A stretch of 64,000 nt of DNA from JANNMJ01 sp031425525 (lineage in GTDB: Bacteria > Bacteroidota > Bacteroidia > Cytophagales > Hymenobacteraceae). Of the stretch, positions 16,467 through 24,516 are shown one piece after another; the stretch's first letter is position 1; each line of letters starts with the position of its first letter. The stretch spans positions 1-64,000 of the forward strand of contig JANPJM010000010.1 in the NCBI GenBank assembly GCA_031425525.1, given 5' to 3'. The notes under the pieces were generated by a model, which was not told the origin of the DNA, did not search any database, and saw only the letters and a list, made by a program, of their open reading frames with translations. Made by a program: the position numbers and the translations under genes.

Positions 16467-17656
16467 TGCCGCCCGTTGGCCCTGCCGAACCGACCACCAA
16501 AACCTGCCCGTTCTGCAAAGAGCAGGTGCACGCAGAGGCTATCAAATGCCGTTGGTGTCAGTCGATGCTGCTGCCGGCGCAGCTGGCTGCTAACGCGGCT
16601 AAAACGCACGCCCCCGACGATACGGGCAAAACCACCTATGTTCTTGACCAAGGACTGGTGAGCTTTACCAAATTCGCGGCAGCTCTCCTAGGCATTTTTT
16701 TGATAATTGGGGCATCATTCTACGGATTCGATTTAAAACAGTCGCTGAAAGAAACTCGAGAAGCACTGGCAGAAGCAAATTCTATCAAAGACTCCCTTGT
16801 CAAAACAAAAGGAGAAATCACTTCTGCCAGAACCCGCTTAGATAGTAGCATTGACAGTGCGCGAAACGCCCTTATAGCCAATCAGCAAACCGTAGCTAAA
16901 CTTATAGCTGAAGTGGAGGAATTAGAAAAAACCTTCGAGGACACGCTGAAGCAAAAACAGAATCGAGTCAATGCGTTTTTTGCCTTCCAGCGGCTATCTT
17001 TTACTCAGCGGTCGCAGTTAGCTGTCGTGCAAGTTCAGCAGCCGGAGTTGTTCCGTCGCGGCACTTCGTTCTGGCCCACGGGCACTAATCTCCGCATCAA
17101 GTTTTTGGACGGTCTGCCGGCCCAGCGCACTAAAGTGCAGGAAATCATCAGCCGCTGGTTCCCTCATGCCAATCTTAAATTTCAGTTTGTAACCGAAGGG
17201 GAAGCAGAAGTCCGTATCAGTTTCGCTGGAAAACGTGACGGTTACTGGAGCTATTTGGGTACAGATGCCCGTGCCGTTCCACAGAATAAGCCGACGATTA
17301 ATTTTGGAGAAGGATGGCAACTCAACGAAACAATCGTGCTTCGCGAATTTGGGCATGCCTTGGGGCTGGTTACCGAATTTCAAAACCCCAACGCGAATAT
17401 TCCTTGGAACAAAGAGGCCGTTTACGCTGAATTCGCAAGCCCTCCTAACCTCTGGTCACGAGAAACGATTCACGCTCAATTTTTCGCAAAAGCCTCAGTC
17501 GAGAAAGTTGGCACATATCGTCCATTCGACCCTAATTCAGTCATGATGTATGAACTGGCCGCCAGCCTGACCGATGGTAAAGTTGTGCCGAAGATCCACG
17601 GCCTCTCGCCAAGCGACAAAGCTCTAATAGCGCGGATTTACCCGCACCAAAAATAG
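16466..17656 (+). CDS. zinc-ribbon / membrane-anchored coiled coil / inactive M12A-like pseudopeptidase
   Basis: 396 aa. A zinc ribbon (C14, C17, C28, C31: CPFCKEQVHAEAIKCRWC) is followed by a TM helix (about 65-88), a coiled coil (about 90-165) and an M12A-like domain (about 200-396) with GYWSYLGTDARAVPQNKPTINFG and NSVMMYELA. The zinc site reads REFGHALGLVTEF: ligand 1 is R293 instead of His and ligand 3 is T303, while E294 and H297 remain. It should not bind catalytic zinc, so a scaffold, receptor or regulator role is inferred. Base composition is distinctly AT-richer than the core genes around. Coupled by TAATG to the active paralogue upstream. Confidence 0.9.
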   Translation: MPPVGPAEPTTKTCPFCKEQVHAEAIKCRWCQSMLLPAQLAANAAKTHAPDDTGKTTYVLDQGLVSFTKFAAALLGIFLIIGASFYGFDLKQSLKETREALAEANSIKDSLVKTKGEITSARTRLDSSIDSARNALIANQQTVAKLIAEVEELEKTFEDTLKQKQNRVNAFFAFQRLSFTQRSQLAVVQVQQPELFRRGTSFWPTGTNLRIKFLDGLPAQRTKVQEIISRWFPHANLKFQFVTEGEAEVRISFAGKRDGYWSYLGTDARAVPQNKPTINFGEGWQLNETIVLREFGHALGLVTEFQNPNANIPWNKEAVYAEFASPPNLWSRETIHAQFFAKASVEKVGTYRPFDPNSVMMYELAASLTDGKVVPKIHGLSPSDKALIARIYPHQK

Positions 17657-17714
17657 AGCTGAGTACCTTCAACGCTCCAATTTTCCGCCTTCATTTCCTC
17701 CGTCTACTTCCTCC

Positions 17715-18671
17715 ATGTCCAAAAAAACTGACCTCACCGCCAAAGCCTTGGCCCAAGGCAAGCAACAAGCGAAACGGGTGCTGAAGCACCGCGCCGAATC
17801 CCTGCAAAACCGGCAAGCCACTTTGGACAATCGGGCCAAGCAGTTCGGCATGGAGGCTTTCGCGGCTCCGATCGCCCAATCCCTAGCTCCCGCAAAATTG
17901 GCCGCGCTGGGTAGCCTCGCCAGTGCCGGTACGCTGATAGCCGAGGGCGATTCCTGGTTCGACTACCCAATGCACGATGTTCTCTCGATGCTGGAAGACG
18001 CGCACGGCTACGACGTCGAATCGGTGGCGCATAAAGGCGACCGGGTGGAGGAAATGGCCTACAGTGACGGGCAGTTGGAAGACTTCACGCGCCGTCTCGA
18101 CAAGATGCTGCGGCGCGGGGTGGTGCCCAAGGCCATCCTGCTATCGGGTGGCGGCAACGACGTAGCCGGCGACGAATTTTATATGCTGCTCGACCACGCC
18201 GATTCGGCCGCGCCCGGCCTTAATGATGCCGTGGTGGACGGCGTACTCAACCAACGGGTGTACCTGGCCTATGTTCACATTCTCCAGGCCGTGACGGCCA
18301 TTTGCGAACAGCGTATCGGGCGCGCTATTCCCATTCTCGTGCATGGCTACGACCACCCGGTGCCCGACGGCCGAGGTTTCCTGGGAGGATGGGGCCCTCT
18401 GCCAGGTCCTTGGTTAGCCCCAGGTTTCCAACTGAAAGGCTACGAGGAACTAGCCCGCCGCACAGAAATCGCCGGTAAGCTGATTGATCGCTTCAATACA
18501 ATGCTCGGGAAGGTGGCTGCCCAATTCAAACATGTGCAGTACATAGATCTGCGCGGCACTCTATCCAATGGCCCTGACTACGAGGACTGGTGGGCCAACG
18601 AACTTCACCCCACTAAAGCCGGCTTCGCCCGCGTGGCCGACCGTTTTGTGTCGGCGTTGAATCCTGCGTAA
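17715..18671 (+). CDS. SGNH-fold hydrolase (GDSW variant)
   Basis: 318 aa. After a Lys/Gln-rich helical N-terminus (1-60) the SGNH blocks appear: block I GDSWFDYP with D79/S80 as nucleophile region, block III GGGNDVAG, and block V ELHPTKAGF with the catalytic His. The oxyanion Gly lies near AHKGDRVEEM. It would hydrolyse an ester or acyl group; the substrate cannot be read. No signal peptide. Lies 58 bp after the pseudopeptidase on the same strand and probably belongs to the same unit. Trp replaces the usual Leu of GDSL. Confidence 0.82.
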   Translation: MSKKTDLTAKALAQGKQQAKRVLKHRAESLQNRQATLDNRAKQFGMEAFAAPIAQSLAPAKLAALGSLASAGTLIAEGDSWFDYPMHDVLSMLEDAHGYDVESVAHKGDRVEEMAYSDGQLEDFTRRLDKMLRRGVVPKAILLSGGGNDVAGDEFYMLLDHADSAAPGLNDAVVDGVLNQRVYLAYVHILQAVTAICEQRIGRAIPILVHGYDHPVPDGRGFLGGWGPLPGPWLAPGFQLKGYEELARRTEIAGKLIDRFNTMLGKVAAQFKHVQYIDLRGTLSNGPDYEDWWANELHPTKAGFARVADRFVSALNPA

Positions 18672-18732
18672 GCCTAGCAGTTTCGGGCCACCTACCAGTT
18701 AGCCAAGTGCGTGATCCGGAAAAACCAGCCCC

Positions 18733-19086
18733 TCAAAACTCAAAATCCCGCACCTCCCCATTCAGCTCCCGCCCCCGCAGCACCCGCTCGCGCTGGTAGT
18801 TGAAGGCAATCGAATTCTCCTCGTAGTCAAGGCAGCGTTCGTCGGGCTGGGGCGGGCGGATGCCGTTCGCCAGGCACCGCGAGTAGCGGCCGAAGGCGCC
18901 AGGCATCGCGGCCCGCAGATATTCGCGGCGGATTTCGTTGGCCGGCGCAATCAGGACGGGGCGCCAGTCGGGGTAGGCTTCGGTGAGCGGCATGTAGCCG
19001 CCCTCCTCGGCCAGCAGTGTACTGACCAACGGCTTCGTCGGCGTCTTCGTGCGCCCACTACTCCCCCCTTCACCAAAACATAACAT
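18733..19086 (-). CDS. hypothetical protein, 117 aa
   Basis: ATG at 19086; an internal start at MPLTEAYPDWRP (about residue 32) is equally possible. The C-terminal two thirds are protein-like (DWRPVLIAPANEIRREYLRAAMPGAFGRYSRCLANG, with charged Tyr/Arg-rich sequence after), while the first 30 residues are low in information. No TM, signal or known motif. Stands alone between the peptidase cluster and the EEP lipoprotein gene, convergent with the former. Confidence 0.5.
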   Translation of the reverse strand: MLCFGEGGSSGRTKTPTKPLVSTLLAEEGGYMPLTEAYPDWRPVLIAPANEIRREYLRAAMPGAFGRYSRCLANGIRPPQPDERCLDYEENSIAFNYQRERVLRGRELNGEVRDFEF

Positions 19087-19204
19087 ACCGCCTCCGCAGC
19101 CCGGCGCACACCCAAAACCGCCTGCCTACGCCGCCCGCGCACCCCACACCCCGGCGTAACATTTAGCCAACAAATCAGGGGATATAGATGGCAAAACAGG
19201 TCGG

Positions 19205-19212
19205 TACTTTTG
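19205..19212 (+). promoter_or_regulatory. -7 box (TACTTTTG) for the EEP lipoprotein gene
   Basis: TACTTTTG fits TAnnTTTG. The leader of about 60 bases that follows holds two small hairpins (CCGCCAAAGGCGG at 19213-19225 and GGCCGGTTGCTTTACCGGCC at 19224-19243), so the 5' UTR is structured. Confidence 0.4.
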
Positions 19213-19276
19213 TCCGCCAAAGGCGGCCGGTTGCTTTACCGGCCACTTTTTCGGCCTACCGTCTCATCCCTTCTGT

Positions 19277-20431
19277 ATGCTTCCCCAACTTGTTACCGCC
19301 CGGGCTACGGCCGGTGTGCTTACCCTGCTCCTACTCACGGGAACCACGGGCTGTTCGCTGTTTCGGGGGTCGAAGGAAGCCGCCGCGTCTTCCACCGCCG
19401 CCTCGACGACGACGGCCCCGAAAAAAATTACCCCCGAATCGACGGTCGCGTGCCTCAACGTCGAGAACCTCTTCGATTTTGAAGACGACCAGAAGACCAA
19501 CGACGACGATTTTACCCCCACCGGCCGCCAGCAGTGGACGCAGGAGCGCTACGAAACCAAGCTCCGCAACCTGGCGAGCGTGATTTCCGACATCGGCGGG
19601 CCGGACGGCCCGGATGTCATCGGCCTCAACGAAACCGAGAATAAGCGCGTGCTGGAGGATCTGGTGAAGGAGCCGCTGATTGCCGACCGCCACTACCAGA
19701 TCGCGCATTCCGACTCGCCGGACCCGCGCGGCATCGATTGCCCGCTCCTTTACAAGCCCGAACGGTTTACCCTTACGCGGCAACGCGAGGTGCCGCTCGT
19801 ACTGCCCGATACCACGATGGGTACGCGCGGGCTGTTCGTGGTCGAGGGGTTGTTGGATCAGCAGCCGATCACGTTTATGGTGGCGCATTGGCCGTCGCGG
19901 CGGGGCGGCGAAAAGGCGCTGCGGCGGCGGATGTCGGCCGCGAAGCAGTGCCGCCAGGTCATCGACGGCTACCTCAAAACCAACCCCCAGGCGCGCATCG
20001 TGCTGATGGGCAACCTCAACGATACGCCCCTCGATGAGTCCGTGACCACCAGCCTCGGCTCGTCGGGCGAGCTGCTCAACCGGCCCGCCGCGCAGCTCTA
20101 CAACGCGTTCTACGACCTGCAAACCCAGGGCAAAGGCACGATGCACTTCCGCAGCCGTCCCGACGTGTTCGACCAGATGCTCCTTTCCGATGGGCTCATT
20201 ACCGGGTCGGGGCTGCATTTCGTGGCGGGGTCGGCCACCATCCACAACCCGGAGCGCCTCACGAACCCCCAGACGAAATTCCCCGGCGAGTCGTTGGGCA
20301 CGTTCGTGGGCCGCAAGTACATCGGCGGGTACTCCGACCATTTCGCCGTGTTCGTGAAGCTCACCACCGCCCCCGCCGAGAAACGCGCGGCGGGTGGCGC
20401 CACCAACGCGCGCCCGGCCGCCGGGCGGTGA
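19277..20431 (+). CDS. endonuclease/exonuclease/phosphatase (EEP) family lipoprotein
   Basis: 384 aa. The N-terminus is a lipoprotein signal (LLLLTGTTGC, lipobox Cys at about 26), followed by an Ala/Ser/Thr linker. EEP fold blocks: NVENLFDFEDD, GLNETENKRVLEDL, DCPLLYKPERF, MVAHWPSR, and the terminal His in YSDHFAVFVK. The block normally reading GDFND is MGNLNDTP here, with Asn in place of the usual catalytic Asp, so nuclease or phosphatase activity is uncertain. Probably anchored at the outer membrane. Confidence 0.88.
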   Translation: MLPQLVTARATAGVLTLLLLTGTTGCSLFRGSKEAAASSTAASTTTAPKKITPESTVACLNVENLFDFEDDQKTNDDDFTPTGRQQWTQERYETKLRNLASVISDIGGPDGPDVIGLNETENKRVLEDLVKEPLIADRHYQIAHSDSPDPRGIDCPLLYKPERFTLTRQREVPLVLPDTTMGTRGLFVVEGLLDQQPITFMVAHWPSRRGGEKALRRRMSAAKQCRQVIDGYLKTNPQARIVLMGNLNDTPLDESVTTSLGSSGELLNRPAAQLYNAFYDLQTQGKGTMHFRSRPDVFDQMLLSDGLITGSGLHFVAGSATIHNPERLTNPQTKFPGESLGTFVGRKYIGGYSDHFAVFVKLTTAPAEKRAAGGATNARPAAGR

Positions 20432-20456
20432 GGGAGTTTCGCGTTTCGAGTTTTGA

Positions 20457-20568
20457 CAGGACTACCGCCAAACGGGCGGGGATGTAGCGCGGAACTCCGT
20501 TCCGCGTTCGCCGGGTGATGCCGCGTAGCGCGGAACAGCGTTCCGCGCTACGTTTTGCGGTAGTCCTG
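20457..20568. mobile_element. 112-bp MITE-like element with terminal inverted repeats
   Basis: Ends CAGGACTACCGCCAAACG (20457-20474) and the complement of CAGGACTACCGCAAAACG (20551-20568) match at 17 of 18 bases. Inside are two GTAGCGCGGAAC...GTTCCGCG palindromes. No ORF. It is preceded by GTTTCGAG word-repeat sequence. Confidence 0.55.
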
Positions 20569-20667
20569 TTTGAGTTTGGGAGGAGGAGGTTGGGGCGAGG
20601 AATAAGAAGGGCGCAGCCGCACGGGCCGGGCTGCCGCCCGACCTTTGCGGCGGGGGCGCGGCGGTTG

Positions 20668-20710
20668 GGCTTCCCACCCTCCCACCCTCTCACCCTCCCA
20701 CCCTCCTCCC
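20668..20710 (+). repeat. polypyrimidine CCCACCCT word repeat before hscA
   Basis: Five or so units of CCCACCCTC-type sequence end directly at the ATG at 20711. The same words recur inside hscA (21387-21424) and in the T9SS linker (10660-10700). Confidence 0.6.
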
Positions 20711-22696
20711 ATGGCCAAAGTCGCCATCAACCTTGCTACCGGCGCGCTGCAACAGGCCGAACTGATCGTCGGCATCGACCTCGGCACCACCAACTCGCTC
20801 GTCGCGTACGTCCACCCCGAAACCCGCGTCCCGCGCGCCATCAACGATCTGGGGCGCGGCACCATCGTGCCGTCGGTGATTCATTTTGCGCCCGACGGAG
20901 ACCTGCTCGTCGGCGACGAAGCGCGCCTGAAGCTCGAAACCGACCCCGCGCACACCATTTATTCGGTGAAGCGACTGCTCGGCAAAAGCTACCGCGACCT
21001 CGCCGACCACCTCGGCCAGCTCGGTTATCAGGTCATCGAAGACGAACGCGACCCCGACGGACTGGTGCGCGTGCGCGTCGGCGAGCGGTTTTATTCGCCC
21101 ATCGAACTCTCGGCGCTCATCCTGCGCGAGCTGAAGCACCGCGCCGAACACGCCCTCAAAACGCCCGTGAACCGCGCCGTCATCACGGTGCCCGCGTACT
21201 TCAACGACTCGCAACGCCAGGCCACCCGCGACGCCGGGCGCCTCGCAGGCCTCGACGTGCTGCGCATTGTGAACGAGCCCACCGCCGCCGCCCTCGCCTA
21301 CGGCTTGGATAGAGCCGCAAGCTTAGAGCCGCAAGCTGCAAGCGATAAGCTGCAAGCTGCTGTCAGGCTGAGCGGAGTCGAAGCTCCCTCCCACCCTCTC
21401 ACCCTCCCACCCTCCCACCCTTCCCCCGACACCACCGTGGCGGTGTACGACCTCGGCGGCGGCACCTTCGATGTGAGCATCCTGCGCCTCGAAAACGGCA
21501 TTTTTGAAGTGCTGGCCACCAGCGGCGACACCTGGCTCGGCGGCGACGACATGGATCGCGCCATCGCCCACCACTGGCTCGCCGCCCTCGGCCTGACCGA
21601 CGCCGACCTCCGCGCCGACAAACAGTTTGCCCAGCGCCTCCGCCTCGCCGCCGAAAGTGCTAAGAAAGCCCTGTCTACCGCTGACGCGTTTTCGGCGGAG
21701 CTGACGGTGCCCGGTGCGCCCGCGCCGGTGGCGGTGGCGCTGTCGAGAACCGAGTTTGATTCCTTGATCGAGCCGCTCGTGGCGCGCACCCTCGCGAGCT
21801 GCCGCGTGGCCGTGCAGGATGCGGGCGTGCGCGTCGAAGACCTCGATGCCGTGCTGCTCGTGGGCGGCTCTACGCGCGTGCCGCGCGTGCGGGCGGCGGT
21901 AAGCGCGTTTTTCGGGCAGGAAGCCAACGCCTCCCTCGACCCCGACGAAGTAGTCGCCCTCGGCGCCGCCGTGCAGGCCGACATCCTCGCCGGGAACCGC
22001 CGCGATGTGCTGCTGCTCGATGTGACGCCACTCACGTTGGGGCTGGAAACGCTCGGCGGGCTGCTCGACCCGATCATCCCGCGCAACTCGAAAATCCCGA
22101 CGAAAGCCGGACGCCAATACACCACGTCCGTCGATGGCCAGGTGAACCTCAAGCTCGCCATCTACCAGGGCGAGCGCGACGTGGCCGCCGAAAACCGCAA
22201 GCTCGGCGAATTCACGCTGCGCGGCATCCCCGCAATGCCCGCCGGGCTGCCGAAAATCGACGTCAATTTCCGCCTCAACGCCGACGGTATTTTGCAGGTT
22301 GAAGCCGTTGAAATACGCTCCGGCGTGCGGCAGGAAATCGAGATCAAGCCGCAATACGGCCTCACCGACGCCCAAGTGGAACAGATGCTCCTCGACAGCC
22401 TCACCCACGCCAAAGCCGACATTGCGGCCCGCTCGCTCATCGAGGCGCGCACCGCCGCCGAGCAGTTGCTGTACCACACCACGCAGTTCCTCAAAAAGCA
22501 CGGCCACCACCTCACGGCCGCCGAAATCGCCGACACCACCCAGCACCTCGACACCTTGCGCGCCGCCACCACCACCCCCGACAAAGACGCCATCCTCGCC
22601 GCCGCCGACGCCCTCGACGACGCCACCCGTCCCTACGCCGAGCGCGTAATGGACCTGAGCGTGAAGGCCGCGATGGCAGACAAGAAGATCGCGTAG
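20711..22696 (+). CDS. hscA: HscA-like Hsp70 chaperone (Fe-S assembly type)
   Basis: 661 aa from ATG 20711. Hsp70 ATPase (GIDLGTTNSLVAYV, ITVPAYFNDSQRQAT, NEPTAAALAYGLD, VYDLGGGTFDVSIL, VGGSTRVP), substrate-binding domain (LGLETLGGLLDPIIPRNS) and a helical lid. The sequence is nearer HscA than DnaK: a pre-domain stretch before GIDLGTTNS, SVKRLLGKSYRDL, DILAGN..VLLLDVTPLTLGLETLGG. HscA loads Fe-S clusters from IscU using ATP, but no isc genes are in the window. Residues 201-240 (DNA 21311-21430), between YGLD and TTVAVYDLGGG, are a 40-residue insert encoded by repeat-type DNA; it falls in a surface loop of the ATPase. Confidence 0.9.
   Translation: MAKVAINLATGALQQAELIVGIDLGTTNSLVAYVHPETRVPRAINDLGRGTIVPSVIHFAPDGDLLVGDEARLKLETDPAHTIYSVKRLLGKSYRDLADHLGQLGYQVIEDERDPDGLVRVRVGERFYSPIELSALILRELKHRAEHALKTPVNRAVITVPAYFNDSQRQATRDAGRLAGLDVLRIVNEPTAAALAYGLDRAASLEPQAASDKLQAAVRLSGVEAPSHPLTLPPSHPSPDTTVAVYDLGGGTFDVSILRLENGIFEVLATSGDTWLGGDDMDRAIAHHWLAALGLTDADLRADKQFAQRLRLAAESAKKALSTADAFSAELTVPGAPAPVAVALSRTEFDSLIEPLVARTLASCRVAVQDAGVRVEDLDAVLLVGGSTRVPRVRAAVSAFFGQEANASLDPDEVVALGAAVQADILAGNRRDVLLLDVTPLTLGLETLGGLLDPIIPRNSKIPTKAGRQYTTSVDGQVNLKLAIYQGERDVAAENRKLGEFTLRGIPAMPAGLPKIDVNFRLNADGILQVEAVEIRSGVRQEIEIKPQYGLTDAQVEQMLLDSLTHAKADIAARSLIEARTAAEQLLYHTTQFLKKHGHHLTAAEIADTTQHLDTLRAATTTPDKDAILAAADALDDATRPYAERVMDLSVKAAMADKKIA
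21311..21430 (+). repeat. in-frame repeat insertion within hscA
   Basis: 120 bp, exactly 40 codons: first AAGCTGCA-type words, then GTCAGGCTGAGCGGAGTCGA (from memory a repeat-like motif of other genomes; not checked), then CCCACCCT words. Deleting it would give a standard Hsp70 loop. Confidence 0.6.
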
Positions 22697-22705
22697 CAGG
22701 ATTCT

Positions 22706-22778
22706 ACGTCCCCGGCCCCGTCCCGGTGCCGGAGTAGGCGGCATACAAAAACCGGCACCAGGACGGTGCCGGGGACCT
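22706..22778. terminator. bidirectional hairpin between hscA and the ftsB-like gene
   Basis: Imperfect inverted arms of about 27 bp (GTCCCCGGCC...GGTGCCGG against CCGGCACC...GGTGCCGGGGAC) lie between two convergent genes. Confidence 0.5.
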
Positions 22779-22789
22779 AAGACCGGCCC

Positions 22790-23104
22790 CTACTCGGCCA
22801 CCGCCGCCGAGTCGCGCACGATCACGTATACCGCTTCTCGGGGCCGCTTCATTAGGTACCGCTCGCGGGCAAATTTCTCCAGCAGATCAGGGTTGTTGAG
22901 CAGCGCATCGCGCTCCCGCTCCACCTCCCCGATCTTGCCTTTGTAATAGTCGCGCTCGCGTTCCAACTCGGCAAGTTTCTGCCGCCCCCGCGCCTGCGAG
23001 AGCAAATCGTTGCCGTCGAAAAACAGCAACCACCCCAGCAGCGCCACCGCCGACAGGAAGTAGTACGAACGCAAAAACGACGGAATCTCGAACGGCAAAC
23101 GCAC
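22790..23104 (-). CDS. FtsB/DivIC-family septum protein
   Basis: GTG start at 23104 chosen (104 aa); the frame is open further but without sensible sequence. Short cytoplasmic start, one TM helix (about 12-30, YYFLSAVALLGWLLFF), then a periplasmic coiled coil (about 35-70, QKLAELERERDYYKGKIGEVERER) and the DivIC signature DLLEKFARERYLMKRPREAVYVI. Links the late divisome in the inner membrane. Normal length. Confidence 0.85.
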   Translation of the reverse strand: MRLPFEIPSFLRSYYFLSAVALLGWLLFFDGNDLLSQARGRQKLAELERERDYYKGKIGEVERERDALLNNPDLLEKFARERYLMKRPREAVYVIVRDSAAVAE

Positions 23105-23265
23105 GGCAGACAACAACAGGGTACAGCGAAACGGGCCGCGCCCGTAGCCCGAAGGTACGAACGCGGCCCGTGGTGGGGAGGCGCTACAGGTGAAGACACT
23201 GAACGCCACCGCCAGATCCGGCGACGTTTTTTTGGCAGATGCGCCACAGAACAGGGCAGGCCAGG

Positions 23266-23273
23266 TAAGTTTG
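23266..23273 (+). promoter_or_regulatory. -7 box (TAAGTTTG) four bases before the ATPase start
   Basis: TAAGTTTG fits TAnnTTTG and ends at 23273, with the ATG at 23278, so the transcript would be leaderless. No well-spaced -33 element is seen. Confidence 0.35.
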
Positions 23274-23277
23274 TACA

Positions 23278-24192
23278 ATGGCCCTTCCCTACCGCTTGAC
23301 GCTCACCTCTACCGACGCTACACCGCATCAACTAAGTTTTATTCCCGACCTGACCGCCGCGTATCAAGCGCTGTTGTTACAAGCGCGCCCCAGCGAGTTG
23401 GTGATTGATGTTTCGGAGTGCAAATGGCTGTCACCGGGTCACCTTGTTGCGCTTGCCTGCTTGGTAGAAGCATATCATAACAAGCGCATCGCAGTGAAAA
23501 TGGATGTGGCGACCGACAACGAAGTACACGATTATTTACGGGCCATCCATTTTTTTGAGTACTGGAAGCCCAACTTCAACCGCCGCACTTTCACCGATAA
23601 CGACTTGGATACGAATCTGTGTTTATGGCAGGTTGACGGTTCAATGATCAACGATTACGCTCGGCGCGCTCAAATGTATTTCGCCCAACAGCACGTGCCA
23701 GACAAGAATCTCGACGTGTTGGGGTTAAATTGGGTTGAAATGTTCAATAACATTTGTGACCACGCCAGCTCGCCGGTTCAGGGTTACTGTTTCACGCAAT
23801 ATTACCCCAACCGGCAACAGCTCGTTACAGCAGTATGTGATTTCGGCATCGGCATTCCAACGTCTATCAATTCGCTGTGGCAAAAGCAGCACAAGGCCCG
23901 TCTGGCCGATACTGATGCTCTTCGAGCCGCGCTGCGGCGGCGAATGACGACCCAATCTACGCCTCGCAACCGCGGGTTTGGGCTTGACAGCCTCACAACA
24001 AGCGTACGCTCATTAGGCGGTGAACTAACAATACTTTCTAACTTTGCCAGGCTTCAGCAATTGCCGGACGGCGCAATCAGTGTTCAGCCCACGGCTCACT
24101 ACTTCGAAGGCACCCTGCTGATTGTCACACTGAACACGGCCAACTTGCCGGCCGTAGAGCAGGAACTGCTTGATGAGGAGTTCAGTTTTTAA
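23278..24192 (+). CDS. STAS-like / GHKL ATPase (anti-sigma-factor type) protein
   Basis: 304 aa. The N-terminal part (about 1-105) resembles a STAS domain (LVIDVSECKWLSPGHLVALACLVEAY). The C-terminal part (about 140-290) is a GHKL ATPase: N-box WVEMFNNICDHAS, G1 CDFGIGIP, G2 NRGFGLDSL. There is no DHp helix or phospho-acceptor His, so this is not an ordinary sensor kinase; it resembles anti-sigma or switch ATPases. Lower GC than neighbours suggests transfer. The next gene starts six bases after its stop, and the two probably form a pair. Confidence 0.78.
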   Translation: MALPYRLTLTSTDATPHQLSFIPDLTAAYQALLLQARPSELVIDVSECKWLSPGHLVALACLVEAYHNKRIAVKMDVATDNEVHDYLRAIHFFEYWKPNFNRRTFTDNDLDTNLCLWQVDGSMINDYARRAQMYFAQQHVPDKNLDVLGLNWVEMFNNICDHASSPVQGYCFTQYYPNRQQLVTAVCDFGIGIPTSINSLWQKQHKARLADTDALRAALRRRMTTQSTPRNRGFGLDSLTTSVRSLGGELTILSNFARLQQLPDGAISVQPTAHYFEGTLLIVTLNTANLPAVEQELLDEEFSF

Positions 24193-24198
24193 CGTCTG

Positions 24199-24516
24199 AT
24201 GTTTATGACCACCGACTCCATTCCGACGCTGGCGCTGATGTCCATTGTCACTGGCACATCTACCAACGCCGAGGGCGACGCACTTCATATTGCGCTGCTG
24301 CCGTACGTACAATCGGGTCGGGTTGTGCGGCTTTCGCTCCATAATGCGACCCCAATGGCAACCTCTTTTCTCAACGCGTCATTCGGTCAATTAATCGATG
24401 CCTGCGGCCTGAACGCCGTGCGGGCCTCGATTCGGTTAGTGCAGTTCGTCCCCTCCCACGCGCAACGCCTCAAAGCGTACCTCGACCATTATCTTCCCTT
24501 TGCCACCGCTGCCTAA
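24199..24516 (+). CDS. STAS-like DUF4325 protein
   Basis: 105 aa, starting six bases after the ATPase gene (alternative ATG 24205). The pattern GRVVRLSLHNATPMATSFLNASFGQLID fits DUF4325, a STAS-like fold found next to HATPase genes. The role would be partner or antagonist of the ATPase, as in partner-switching; no direct evidence. Followed by two hairpins that close the unit. Confidence 0.75.
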   Translation: MFMTTDSIPTLALMSIVTGTSTNAEGDALHIALLPYVQSGRVVRLSLHNATPMATSFLNASFGQLIDACGLNAVRASIRLVQFVPSHAQRLKAYLDHYLPFATAA

